This document shows positions 1 through 8,434 of a stretch of DNA of 64,000 nt, in pieces. The DNA is taken from contig CAWBYP010000002.1 of assembly GCA_963793005.1 (NCBI GenBank), positions 1,736,001-1,800,000 on the forward strand. Direction: 5' to 3'. The DNA is from RPQJ01 sp963793005. Its GTDB lineage: Bacteria; Pseudomonadota; Gammaproteobacteria; Steroidobacterales; Steroidobacteraceae. Made by a program: the position numbers and the translations under genes. The notes beneath the pieces are model-generated. The model made no database searches and was not told the DNA's origin. It was given only the letters and a program-made list of their open reading frames with translations. Every line of letters starts with the position of its first letter. Positions within the stretch are counted from its first letter, which is position 1.

Positions 1-1
1 C

Positions 2-406
2 GCCCTGCTCGCGGAACTGGGTCCCATCGAAACACTCAACGATTTTTCGCGCTATCCGCTGGTGCACAGCCGGGCGGAACCCTGGGTCGACTGGCTGCGC
101 CGCGTCGGGGGCGACACCACGCGCGCCGAGAGCGTCCCGATGGCGGAAGACTCGGTGGCGACCCTGGCCGCAGTTGAAAAGGGCAAGGGCGTCGCGCTCG
201 CGCGCTGGTCGCTGGTCGCCGCGGATCTCGCCGCAGGCCGGCTGGTACGCCCGATGATGCCAAGCGTGCAGCAACGCAACGCGTGGCATCTCGTCGCGCC
301 GCCGGAGAGCTTCTCGCTGCCCAAGGTGGTGCGGTTCCGCGCGTGGCTGGTCGAATGCTGCCGCGAGTTCGCGCCACCGACCGGGGAGACGCTCGCGGCC
401 GAGTAA
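2..406 (+). CDS. LysR-type transcriptional regulator, C-terminal part
   Basis: The reading frame is open from the left edge to a TAA at 404-406, so only about 134 C-terminal residues are present and the DNA-binding N-terminus lies outside the window. The remaining sequence fits the LysR substrate-binding domain of the GcvA-like subgroup: a 'RYPLVHSRAEPWVDWLRR' stretch, then an 'AVEKGKGVALARWSLVAADLAAGRLVRP' segment (the usual ligand-domain helix and the 'gl.rLv.P' strand) and a short tail ending in '..FRAWLVECCREFA'. The family controls transcription of divergent or distant targets in response to a small molecule; the target cannot be read here. It converges tail-to-tail with the next gene with no spacer, the TAA being followed directly by the opposite stop codon at 407. 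Confidence 0.85.
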   Translation, partial: ALLAELGPIETLNDFSRYPLVHSRAEPWVDWLRRVGGDTTRAESVPMAEDSVATLAAVEKGKGVALARWSLVAADLAAGRLVRPMMPSVQQRNAWHLVAPPESFSLPKVVRFRAWLVECCREFAPPTGETLAAE

Positions 407-1363
407 TCAGCCCGCGAACTGCAGCCTCGCGAGCAGCGGCCTGTGGTCCGAGCCAACGGCCGGCCCTACCTGGGTGCCCTCAGAGCACAGGCCGGGCGAC
501 ACGAATACGTGGTCGATCCGCAGCGCGAGCGGCCAGAAGCCCGGCAACCAGGTCGGTTGCCAGCGCGACCCGTTTGCCGCGTCCTGCATTCCGGAGGTTC
601 TCAGGAAAGCGGTATAGGCTGGTGACCACGGCGTGGCATTCAGGTCTCCGAGCACGACCGCCGGACCAGCTCCTGCCGCGATCGATCTCGCGGCGGCTTC
701 GAGCGAGACATTGCGCGCGCGCTCGAGCCCGGGCGTGACGGGCCAGCGCGTGTGCAGGGCGACGAAGCGCACCGGCCGGTCCGCGATCTGTACGTGCCCG
801 GCGAGCGATGGAAGGCCGTCGCCGGCATAGTCTTCCGGCTCGACCGGATCCAGCGGCCAGCGGCTCAGGACACCGATGCCATAGGCGTCCTCACGCGGCA
901 GCATCGCTTGGTATGGGTAAGCTGGAAGCCTGGACAGGTCGCGGGCCCAGGCCGAGGTCAATTCCTGCACCACGACCAGGTCCGCCGGGTGCGAGGCCAG
1001 CCACTTTAGGAAACGACTGTGGTCGACGTTGCCGTACTGGACGTTGGCCGTGACAACCGTGAACTGCGGGCCGACGCATGCAAATCCGGGCTGGCCCTCC
1101 TGGACCTGCTGCAGCACGGGCAGCGCGTTGAAGGCCGCAACCAGGATCGCGATCAGCGACGCGCGCGGACTGCCCGTGGCCAGCATCGCCGCAGCGAGCG
1201 CGAGGCCGGCCACCGCGTACTGGATGCGGAAGTGAACGAAGAGCTCGAAGGGCCAGCCAAGGCCGGCAGCAAGTGCCAGCAGCGTCGCGGCGCAGAGCGC
1301 GACGAGCAGCACGCGGGCTGCGATCAGGAAATTGTCGCGCGCGCTTCGCTCAGGCCTGGACAC
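407..1363 (-). CDS. Endonuclease/exonuclease/phosphatase (EEP) family membrane-anchored protein
   Basis: The predicted protein has 318 residues. Residues ~12-75 form two or three hydrophobic segments, so the catalytic part is probably anchored in the inner membrane. The rest carries the EEP (DNase I-like) signature in order: 'TANVQYGN', 'VVVQEL' (metal-binding Glu), 'ALHTRWP' (His), 'VLGDLNATPWS' (Asp/Asn), and C-terminal 'VGSDHRPLLARL' (Asp-His pair). The family hydrolyses phosphodiesters in nucleic acids, inositol phosphates or sphingolipids; the substrate here is unknown. The start is a GTG at 1363, which lies inside the 3' end of the upstream gene (14-bp overlap), implying translational coupling. 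The family assignment is firm; the function is generic. Confidence 0.85.
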   Translation of the reverse strand: MSRPERSARDNFLIAARVLLVALCAATLLALAAGLGWPFELFVHFRIQYAVAGLALAAAMLATGSPRASLIAILVAAFNALPVLQQVQEGQPGFACVGPQFTVVTANVQYGNVDHSRFLKWLASHPADLVVVQELTSAWARDLSRLPAYPYQAMLPREDAYGIGVLSRWPLDPVEPEDYAGDGLPSLAGHVQIADRPVRFVALHTRWPVTPGLERARNVSLEAAARSIAAGAGPAVVLGDLNATPWSPAYTAFLRTSGMQDAANGSRWQPTWLPGFWPLALRIDHVFVSPGLCSEGTQVGPAVGSDHRPLLARLQFAG

Positions 1364-1796
1364 GAGCTCGCTGCATGCCGTAGTGCACGCTCATGCGACG
1401 AACTCCCTTGACTCGTTTCGCAGAGCGCCGTATCTCCTGCATGAGTCGCAGCAGCAGGTTCAGGCTCTCGCGCTTTCCGCCCGCGCAGTATTCCTCGCCG
1501 ATCCCGATGTGCAGCACGGTGATGTGCTCGAGGTCCGGGCGGGTGTAGACGGCGACGCCGAACGGCTCGCCGGTCTCGTCGTCGACGACAAACAGCGACT
1601 GCACGTCGGTCAGGCCGGCCACCTTGACGCGCAGCCACCCCTCGTCCTCGCTGATCTCGGGTGGGCCGAACTTGTCGATCGCGTCCACGATGCCCTGCGC
1701 GACCCGGTCCTGGCAGCCATTGAAAAACAGCAGGCGCTCGAGTGACGAGCGATGCTCCGCCGCAATCCGCGACATGTACCTGACCGGTGTCCTCAT
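1350..1796 (-). CDS. Hypothetical protein, 148 aa
   Basis: I do not recognise the family. I chose ATG 1796 (MRTPVRYMSR...), with GGAG immediately upstream; an ATG at 1775 is an alternative, and a frame extension to 1847 is Arg-rich and unlikely. The protein is soluble, with no signal peptide or membrane helix. It has a central mixed alpha/beta stretch ('LRVKVAGLTDVQSLFVVDD', 'PFGVAVYTRPDLEHITVLHI') and an Arg/Lys-rich helical end with 'GGKRESLNLLLRLMQEIRR'. The alternation of strands, the 'ITVLHIGIGEEY' strand and the following helix with basic residues are vaguely like an N-acetyltransferase core, but I see no clear acetyl-CoA-binding loop. It overlaps the EEP gene by 14 bp, so the two are probably co-transcribed. 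Confidence 0.7.
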   Translation of the reverse strand: MRTPVRYMSRIAAEHRSSLERLLFFNGCQDRVAQGIVDAIDKFGPPEISEDEGWLRVKVAGLTDVQSLFVVDDETGEPFGVAVYTRPDLEHITVLHIGIGEEYCAGGKRESLNLLLRLMQEIRRSAKRVKGVRRMSVHYGMQRARVQA

Positions 1797-2021
1797 ACTC
1801 CGACTGGACCGGTGTGCCGGTCTTCTGTGGTGACGTTGCGCGATCATGCTCGCGAGGCCGGCCCGTGTCGAGTGGGCCGATGCGGGGTCTGGCCGCGGCC
1901 CCCGAACACCCGTCTGGACCCGGTCCAGGGTGTCCGGCCTGGCGTTGCTGAACTTTGAATTGCCTCAGGTTTTTGCACGCAAACGATAGACGTTTCGGTC
2001 CGGTTACTGCGGAATGCGACA

Positions 2022-3674
2022 GTGTCGAATCCCGCCCCACAGCGCCAGCCCCTGCCCGCCTCCGAAACTCGCGATCCGGGGGTGCTTGTGGACGTGCTGG
2101 TCCTGTCCGAGGACCTGCTGCTGTTCGATGCCATCCGCGGCGCAATTGGTGAACGCAACCCCGTCTGGCGGGCGCGCTCGGCGGAGGAATCGGTCGACCT
2201 TCTGCTCACTGGCCGGTGCGGCGTGCTGCTGGTCGACATGGCAGCCGTGTCGACGATGCCCGCGACGCTCATCACGGAGATCGTCGCGCAGTTCCCGGAT
2301 GTCGTGGTGGTCGTCGCCGGCCGCCTCGAGGACGAGGCGCTGCTCGCCGGGTTGATCAGCAACGGTTGCGTCTATCGGTTCATGCACAAGCCGCTCACGG
2401 CGAAGCGCGCCGGCATGTTCCTGAACGCGGCCGTACGCCGCCATGTCGAACTGCGCGAGGCGCACTCGACTCAGCCGCTGCTGCCGCTGGCCACGATGAT
2501 CCCCGGCCGCTTTGATCCATCGAAGTGGCTGTTCGTGACCGGAGGCCTGGCGATATTCCTGGCGCTGCTCTGGCTGTTCGTGGGCGGCGGCTTGAACCGG
2601 CTTGCCGACCCGCCTGCTCCCGCACCGGCGCCCCGGGCGATCGAGCCTGCGACCCAGCCACTGGCCGATCCCGTGCTCTCGCGCGCCAGGGCCGCTTTCG
2701 TGGCGGGCCGGTTCGAGGCTCCGTCGGGACGAAACGCCCTCGACCTGTATGCCGCCGTGCTGTTGTCCAGGCCTGACCAGGCCGAGGCGCGCGCAGGACT
2801 CGACCGCACTATCGAGCACCTCGTCAGTGTCGCGCGGCAGGCTGAAGCCGACGGGGACCGGACCGAGGCCCGGCGGCTGCTAGCCCGATTGCAGTCCGCG
2901 GACGCGGCCAGTCCTGCAGTCACAGGATTGTCCGAGTTCCTGGCAACGCCGCCCCAACCGGAACCGGCACAGGTGACGAGATCGACGCCGGCGGCGGCGA
3001 CTCAGCCGGTAACGACCGGGCGTCCCGGACTTGCTTCGCCCCCGGTACCTCGGCGGTCAAGCGACCCAGGCGCCGAGGTCGCCTCCGTGCCACCCGTGAC
3101 CAGCCACCCGACAGCCATTCGGCTCCAGGCTCCACTTCGGGTCAGCCAACCGACCACGACTGCCCGGCGGCCGGTCGTTACTCCCGATCCGCTCGCAGCT
3201 ACGGTCGCGAACGCAGACGAAATTCGCGCCGCGGCACTCAGGGCGCGCCGCGCACCGCGCCCGGCGCCAGCTTCCAGTATGCGCAGCGCAAGCCGGCTTC
3301 CAATTGCAGGCTACGTGCGCACACCCACGCCGGAGCCACCTGCGCCGAATAAGCCGGTACCCCGCACGGACCCAACCGTCTCGGCCATGCTCGCGATGCC
3401 GTCCGACGAGCTGGGCCGCGTGTCTTCAACCGACCCCGTGTACCCGGCCGCTGCGCTGCGCAACGGCGTCGGAGGCTGGGTGGAACTCAGCTTCACGATC
3501 ACCGAAACCGGCACCGTGCGCGACATCGAGGTCGTGGACGCGACGCCCCATGGTGTTTTCGAATCCGCGGCGATGGAGGCGCTCGCATCCTGGCGGTACA
3601 AGCCGCGAATCGCCAACGGCCAGCCGGTGGCGCACCGCTCGACCGCCACGCTGCGATTCGACGTCGACCGCTGA
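2022..3674 (+). CDS. TonB-like energy transducer with N-terminal receiver-like domain
   Basis: The predicted protein has 550 residues and an unusual order of parts. Residues ~20-140 resemble a response-regulator receiver: 'VLVLSED' at the acidic-pocket position, Asp72 in 'VLLVDM' and Lys123-Pro124 in 'MHKP', the usual phospho-acceptor and switch-lysine positions. Residues 169-190 are one transmembrane helix. Residues ~215-300 are Ala-rich and TPR-like, and ~300-465 are Pro/Thr/Arg-rich, as in the periplasm-spanning part of TonB. Residues ~470-550 are a TonB C-terminal domain ('DPVYPAAALRNGVGGWVELSF', 'AMEALASWRYKP'). TonB couples proton motive force to outer-membrane receptors. The receiver would sit in the cytoplasm and could gate coupling, which is inference. 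No ExbB/ExbD is adjacent. The start is a GTG at 2022. Confidence 0.85.
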   Translation: MSNPAPQRQPLPASETRDPGVLVDVLVLSEDLLLFDAIRGAIGERNPVWRARSAEESVDLLLTGRCGVLLVDMAAVSTMPATLITEIVAQFPDVVVVVAGRLEDEALLAGLISNGCVYRFMHKPLTAKRAGMFLNAAVRRHVELREAHSTQPLLPLATMIPGRFDPSKWLFVTGGLAIFLALLWLFVGGGLNRLADPPAPAPAPRAIEPATQPLADPVLSRARAAFVAGRFEAPSGRNALDLYAAVLLSRPDQAEARAGLDRTIEHLVSVARQAEADGDRTEARRLLARLQSADAASPAVTGLSEFLATPPQPEPAQVTRSTPAAATQPVTTGRPGLASPPVPRRSSDPGAEVASVPPVTSHPTAIRLQAPLRVSQPTTTARRPVVTPDPLAATVANADEIRAAALRARRAPRPAPASSMRSASRLPIAGYVRTPTPEPPAPNKPVPRTDPTVSAMLAMPSDELGRVSSTDPVYPAAALRNGVGGWVELSFTITETGTVRDIEVVDATPHGVFESAAMEALASWRYKPRIANGQPVAHRSTATLRFDVDR

Positions 3675-3694
3675 GCAGACAGTCGCGCCGGGCC

Positions 3695-5110
3695 TCAGCC
3701 CTGCACCGTCTTCCCGAGGGTGCCGAGATCGAGTCGCAGGCCGGGTTCCGCAATGCCCGCCTGCACGCCCGACTGCGAAAGCACGTCGCGCAGCGCAGCC
3801 GATGCATCGGGCTCGCCGTGCACCAGCCACACCGGTGGCCGGCCCTCAACCCCGGAGTACCAGCGCAGCAGGTCAGCCTGGTCGCCGTGCGCCGAGAATC
3901 CACCCAGGGTATGCACGCGCGCATTCACCGGCACCATCGAGCCGAGGATGCGGACCTCGTCGCGACCGTCGACCAGCGCGCGGCCGAGCGTTCCGGCCGC
4001 CTGGTATCCCGTAAAGACCAGGTCGCACTCCGGGCGCGGCAGGTTGTGCTTCAGGTGGTGCACGATGCGTCCGCCGGTGCACATGCCACTGCCCGCGATC
4101 ACGACCGCTCCGTTGGTGATGCGGTTGACCGCCATCGACTCGTCAGCGGTCCTGCAAAGCCGGAGATTCGGCAGCGCCGGCATCGACTCTTCGCGCCGCC
4201 GAAGTTGGCGCGCCTCCTCGTCGAAGAGCTCCGAATGCCGCCAGTAGACCTCCGATGCCTCGATCGCCATCGGACTGTCGAGGAATACCTGCCAGTCAGC
4301 GAGCTGCCACGCGTCGTAGTGGGTGCCGAGCTGGTAGAGAACTTCCTGGCTGCGGCCCACTGCAAAAGCGGGAATCAGCACGTTTCCGCCGTCGCGTCGC
4401 GTGCGGAGAAGTATTTCGCCGAACTCGGCCAGCGTGGACTCGCGATCGCGGTGCTGGCGGCCCCCGTAGGTGCTTTCCATCAGCACCAGGTCGGCTGCGA
4501 GGCCGGCTTCGGGGTCACGGAGGATGGGCGAGTCGTACTGGCCGAGATCGCCGCTGAAGACCAGCCGCCGCTCGAGGTCGCCCTCGACCAGCCGCAGGCA
4601 GACACAGGCCGATCCCAGGATGTGCCCCGCATCCCGGAAGGTAAGTTCGACGCCCGGCAGCACCTGGAAAGGCTGCCCGTAGCGCACGCTGCGGAACAGG
4701 CCCAGCACTGCTTCCGCGTCTGCCTCGGTGAAAAGAGGCTCGACGGCGACCTGGTCGCCATTGCGCCGGCGCCGGCGTGCCGCACGCGCGGCGTCGTGCG
4801 CGGCAATCGCCGCGCAGTCCAGCAGCAGTACGCGTGCAAGGTCGCGGCAGGCTGCAGTGGCAAATACCGGCCCGCGAAAACCGCGCTTGTGCAGCAGCGG
4901 CAACCGGCCGCTGTGATCGATGTGGGCGTGGCTCAGGATCACCGCGTCGATCTGCGCAGCGTCGAAGGGAAACGGTTCGCGGTTTCTCTCGCCGCGCGTC
5001 ACGCCACCCTGCACGAGTCCGCAGTCGAGCAGGATGCGGTGGCGGCCGACCTCGAGGATGTGACAGGACCCGGTGACTTCCCCTGCTGCACCGAAGAACT
5101 GCAGGTGCAT
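3695..5110 (-). CDS. Metallo-beta-lactamase/beta-CASP RNase-like hydrolase
   Basis: The protein has 471 residues, a normal length for the family. It has the metallo-beta-lactamase core with 'HAHIDH' at residues 61-66, 'DAGHILGSA' and 'FSGDLGQ', followed by the beta-CASP insertion ('LMESTYGGR') and the C-terminal RNA-metabolism segment ('AFSAHGD'). These are the metal ligands and the beta-CASP motifs of CPSF-73/YsdC-like exo/endonucleases, so a role in RNA processing or decay is likely, though some bacterial members are uncharacterised. It lies 7 bp downstream of the multidomain sensor gene on the same strand and is probably its operon partner. It converges with the TonB-like gene at its 3' end, with 20 bp between stops. 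Confidence 0.9.
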   Translation of the reverse strand: MHLQFFGAAGEVTGSCHILEVGRHRILLDCGLVQGGVTRGERNREPFPFDAAQIDAVILSHAHIDHSGRLPLLHKRGFRGPVFATAACRDLARVLLLDCAAIAAHDAARAARRRRRNGDQVAVEPLFTEADAEAVLGLFRSVRYGQPFQVLPGVELTFRDAGHILGSACVCLRLVEGDLERRLVFSGDLGQYDSPILRDPEAGLAADLVLMESTYGGRQHRDRESTLAEFGEILLRTRRDGGNVLIPAFAVGRSQEVLYQLGTHYDAWQLADWQVFLDSPMAIEASEVYWRHSELFDEEARQLRRREESMPALPNLRLCRTADESMAVNRITNGAVVIAGSGMCTGGRIVHHLKHNLPRPECDLVFTGYQAAGTLGRALVDGRDEVRILGSMVPVNARVHTLGGFSAHGDQADLLRWYSGVEGRPPVWLVHGEPDASAALRDVLSQSGVQAGIAEPGLRLDLGTLGKTVQG

Positions 5111-5117
5111 CGACGCC

Positions 5118-7679
5118 TCAGGCGATCCGCTTTCCGGCCTGGACCTCCGGCGCCTCGCGCTCGCGCAGCAGCCGCACGCATGCCTTCACCACTGCCGCGT
5201 CGTACCGGCGGCCGGACTGTGCCTGCAGCTCTTCGATACAGGCCTGCATCGACAGCGCCTGGCGTTGCGGGCGTGGCGACAACATCGCATCCACGGCATC
5301 GGATACCGCGGCAATGCGCGCCTCGAGCAGGATCTCGTCGCCCTTGAGCCCGCGCGGATAGCCCGAGCCGTCGAGCCGTTCGTGGTGCTGGCGCACCGCC
5401 TCCGCGACCGGCCACGGAAAATCGATGCGGCGCAGCGATTCGTAGCCGCGGTCCACGTGCGTCCTGACGAGTTCGAACTCCGCGGCGTCGAGCGGCGCCG
5501 GTCGCCAGAGGATCTCGCGCGGAATGTGCAGCATGCCTACGTCGATCAGCTGGCCGATCACGCGCAGCCCCCGGACGCTGTGGCCCGGCAGGCCCATGGC
5601 CGTGCCGATGCCTGCCGCGAGATCCGCGACACGCCTTGCGCGACCCGTCTTGCAGCCGTCCTGCGATTCCGTGAGCGTGCCGATGGCCTCGATTGCGCCC
5701 AGCATCACGCGCTCCATGTGATCCATGGCGCTGACGATCTCGGCGTCCGAACGCCTGCGACGCAGCGCCTTCCACAGCGCATCCGCCACGTTTACTGCGT
5801 TGTCGCGATCCTCCTCGTCGAACGCCGCCGGCTTGTCGGCCAGCAGCAGCACGCCGACCAGCCGGCCGCCATCAAGGATCGGCGTCGCCAGCTGGCGCGC
5901 AAGCGACCCGGGCAACCCGGCCTGTCGCAGCACTCCGGTGCCTTCCGCAGCCTCGCGATGCGCGACCTGCAGCGATTTCGCGCACTCCATCAGCGCCGAT
6001 TCGGTGGGCGGCTTGCCACGCCAGCGCACCGGGAGCGCCTGCCCTGCATCCGCAGCGGTAGTGCTGCGTGCCGCAAGCTCCATGTGCGCCACGTCCGGCG
6101 TGGCCAGGAATACGTAGCCCTGCTCGCTGCCCGTGAGCCGGCGCACCAGTTCGAGCGCGCGGGCCGGGACCTCCGTCTCGGTGAGCATGTGCGTGTGCTG
6201 AGCCAGGTCGAGCAGACCTTCGTGCAGCTGTCTTTCGCGGTCGGTGCGATCGCCTGCGCGACGACTGTCGGTCACGTCGCGCACGGTGACGATGCGCTCG
6301 CCGGGAAGATCCGGCAGCTCTACGCCGGAAATCTCGGCGTCGAACGAGCTGCCGTCAGGCCTGCGCCACCTGGCGAGTCGTGGCGTGGCTGCTGCCATCG
6401 CAGCCGGGTCCGCTGGGGACGAGCCTCCCCCCTGGACCTCGAACCCTGCCAGGGAAATACCGTCGACACGGCTGGCGTCGAGCGACATGAGCGCGCCGAA
6501 CGCCGGGTTCGCGTGGGTCAGCTGGCCGTGCTCGTCCACCAGGCAGGTGGCAACCGGCGATGCATCGAGCGCGGCCGCCCGTGCCTGCGCCAACCTCTGC
6601 GTCTCGCGAAGCTCGCGTTCCGCCGTGACGTCCACGAGGGTCGTCAGCCAGCAGGCGCGCCCGGCGAATGAAACCGATGTGCGTCGCGGCTCGAGTACCG
6701 CGTGCGTGCCGTCCGGCTTGACGACGTTGATGTCCTGCGGAAAAACCTTGTCCTCACTGGGAACGCAACCCGGCAGAAGGTCCTTCAGCGACCTGCCCGA
6801 GAGCTCGCGTGGCGCAACGCCGAGCAGGGCAGCCGCCGAATCGCTCGCGACCCGGATCTCGTGGCTCTCCATGTCAGACAGCAGCGTCGGCAGCGGCTGG
6901 GCGCCGAAGGCGCGCTCTGCATCCGCTGAAGCGGCCTGTGCCTTTGCCCGGCTGGACTGCAGTTCCTCGAGTCGCGACTCGAGCGCCTCCGCGCGCGCGC
7001 TGCTCACTCGCGCCTGCTCGGCAGCATCCGTGGCCTGTGATGCCGCCGCTGCCTGCTCCTTGAGCTTTGCCTCGAGCTCGTCCACGCGCTGCTGCAGTTC
7101 CCTCGCGTTGTCCGATTCGGTGACCGCGTGGCTCGCCCGATCCTTCGCGTCGCGGTCGATCTTGCTGCGGGCAGCGCGTTCCGCCGCCGCGAGCAGCCTG
7201 TTCGTATACTGGAGCTCGCGCAGCTGCCGCTCGAGGTCCGCCACATGGCGACGGTCGTGCTGCTGCCGGTCGAGGAGTTCCGGCACCAGCGCCGGAATAC
7301 GCATCGTGTCAGAGTGCGACTTCAGTCCGTCGATGGCCGCGGCAAGTTCCTCGAGCGTCGAGCCGCGCGGGAAAAATCGCTGGGCGCCAACCTCCGCTGC
7401 AAATGCCTCGTACTTGGGTCCCTCGACACGGAACGACAGCAGGAACACAGGCAGGTACTGCGTTGCCGGATCCTCCTTGAGCCGGCGGCAGAGCGCGAAG
7501 CCGTCCAACAGCGGCAACAGCACGTCGCTGACAACTGCGTGAGGGGTATCGTTACGCGCAAGGTCCAGCGCCTCGAGCCCGGTTCGCGCCTTGGCCACGT
7601 GGTGGCCCCGGGACTGCAGCAGCGTTTCCAGTGCCGAAAGGTCCTGGTCACGCTCGTAGACTAGAAGAATGGAACTCAT
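5118..7679 (-). CDS. Response-regulator-like PAS/GAF sensor with degenerate HD-GYP domain
   Basis: The protein has 853 residues from ATG 7679 ('MSSILLVYERDQD'); the frame extends upstream to 7763 but that part lacks receiver homology. Domains in order: a receiver (~1-120), a coiled coil (~150-260, Glu/Ala/Arg-rich), two PAS-like modules (~265-500), a GAF-like domain (~515-650) and an HD-GYP domain (~670-845). HD-GYP enzymes hydrolyse cyclic di-GMP. Here 'HHE..DGSGYP' (from His765) is intact, but the first metal-ligand His of the family is Arg680 ('KTGRARRV') and the HD pair with its following Lys reads 'LIDVGM' at 711-716, losing the His and the Lys. Catalysis is therefore doubtful, and it may be a c-di-GMP sensor or scaffold. 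It is the first gene of a unit with the RNase-like gene 7 bp downstream. Confidence 0.88.
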   Translation of the reverse strand: MSSILLVYERDQDLSALETLLQSRGHHVAKARTGLEALDLARNDTPHAVVSDVLLPLLDGFALCRRLKEDPATQYLPVFLLSFRVEGPKYEAFAAEVGAQRFFPRGSTLEELAAAIDGLKSHSDTMRIPALVPELLDRQQHDRRHVADLERQLRELQYTNRLLAAAERAARSKIDRDAKDRASHAVTESDNARELQQRVDELEAKLKEQAAAASQATDAAEQARVSSARAEALESRLEELQSSRAKAQAASADAERAFGAQPLPTLLSDMESHEIRVASDSAAALLGVAPRELSGRSLKDLLPGCVPSEDKVFPQDINVVKPDGTHAVLEPRRTSVSFAGRACWLTTLVDVTAERELRETQRLAQARAAALDASPVATCLVDEHGQLTHANPAFGALMSLDASRVDGISLAGFEVQGGGSSPADPAAMAAATPRLARWRRPDGSSFDAEISGVELPDLPGERIVTVRDVTDSRRAGDRTDRERQLHEGLLDLAQHTHMLTETEVPARALELVRRLTGSEQGYVFLATPDVAHMELAARSTTAADAGQALPVRWRGKPPTESALMECAKSLQVAHREAAEGTGVLRQAGLPGSLARQLATPILDGGRLVGVLLLADKPAAFDEEDRDNAVNVADALWKALRRRRSDAEIVSAMDHMERVMLGAIEAIGTLTESQDGCKTGRARRVADLAAGIGTAMGLPGHSVRGLRVIGQLIDVGMLHIPREILWRPAPLDAAEFELVRTHVDRGYESLRRIDFPWPVAEAVRQHHERLDGSGYPRGLKGDEILLEARIAAVSDAVDAMLSPRPQRQALSMQACIEELQAQSGRRYDAAVVKACVRLLREREAPEVQAGKRIA

Positions 7680-7850
7680 AGGCGCACAAAGCCTTTTGCG
7701 TCTGGCGCCCAGCTGCCCGGTCGATGCATGCGCCGCCCCGTCATGCTGCCCTTTATACCGCATCCAGTATGCCCCGCCGCACCGCGCACACCAACAGGTG
7801 CAGCCGCAGCGGGACGCGGATCACAAAATGCCCGGGTCGGCAGCCGTCCG

Positions 7851-8294
7851 CTACGGGTTCGAGATAGCGGCCAGCCGCTGCGCCAGCACCTCGGGCGCGC
7901 TGTGCACGAGGTCCTTGGGGATCTCCCGGGCAACCAGCGCACGCGTCGGCCCGGACATCTGCTGACGCACCAGCCCGAGGAACGGCGGACCAGCCACAAC
8001 GACCAGCTGATCGAACTCGTCCTTCCTGCGGGCGTCATCGAGTCTGCGGGCTATCCGGCGCGCGAAGCGCACTGCTTCCGTGTGGCGTGGTGTTTCCTTG
8101 CCCTGGACCGAGTGGCGGGCCCCGCCCACGCTCTCGTAGCTCCGCCCGGGACGGTCGGTTGCGAGGTCACGGTCGTGGAGACGAGCCAGCGGATCACTGA
8201 TCCGGCCCACTTCCCTTGGAGCTCCAGTCAATGTCGCGGCATCGTAGAAAATGGCTTCGGCCTGATCGGCGACCAGGATTCGGTACTTGCTCAT
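7851..8294 (-). CDS. Host attachment protein / baeRF12-like family
   Basis: The start is ATG 8294 ('MSKYRILVADQAEAIFYD'), chosen because a strong Shine-Dalgarno (AGGGGAGG) sits 5-6 nt upstream; a longer frame to 8396 has none. The 147-residue product matches the small 'host attachment' family (bacterial archaeo-eukaryotic release-factor-like): an N-terminal strand 'YRILVAD.A.A.FY', a central basic region with 'RFARRIARRLDDARRKDEFDQLVVVAGPPFLGLVRQQM' and the ending 'VAREIPKDLVHSAPEVLAQRL'. The family is implicated in surface attachment in rhizobia and is related to the eRF1 fold; its molecular role is not established. It is divergent from the DUF4136-like lipoprotein across 140 bp. Confidence 0.8.
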   Translation of the reverse strand: MSKYRILVADQAEAIFYDAATLTGAPREVGRISDPLARLHDRDLATDRPGRSYESVGGARHSVQGKETPRHTEAVRFARRIARRLDDARRKDEFDQLVVVAGPPFLGLVRQQMSGPTRALVAREIPKDLVHSAPEVLAQRLAAISNP

Positions 8295-8434
8295 GTCAAC
8301 CTCCCCTGCATTGGGGCTCATGCCCACGTTGCGCCGGGCACGGGCCGCGCGCAATGGTGGAATGTGGCATGCCCGGCAGACGGACGACCGCTGCAATTCC
8401 TAATAGACTTGGAACAGCAGACAGGGAGACGGCC

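Noticed and set aside
3818..5347. Long open frame on the plus strand, opposite the RNase and sensor genes
   Set aside because: GC-rich antisense mirror of two clearly real minus-strand genes; its product has no family features.
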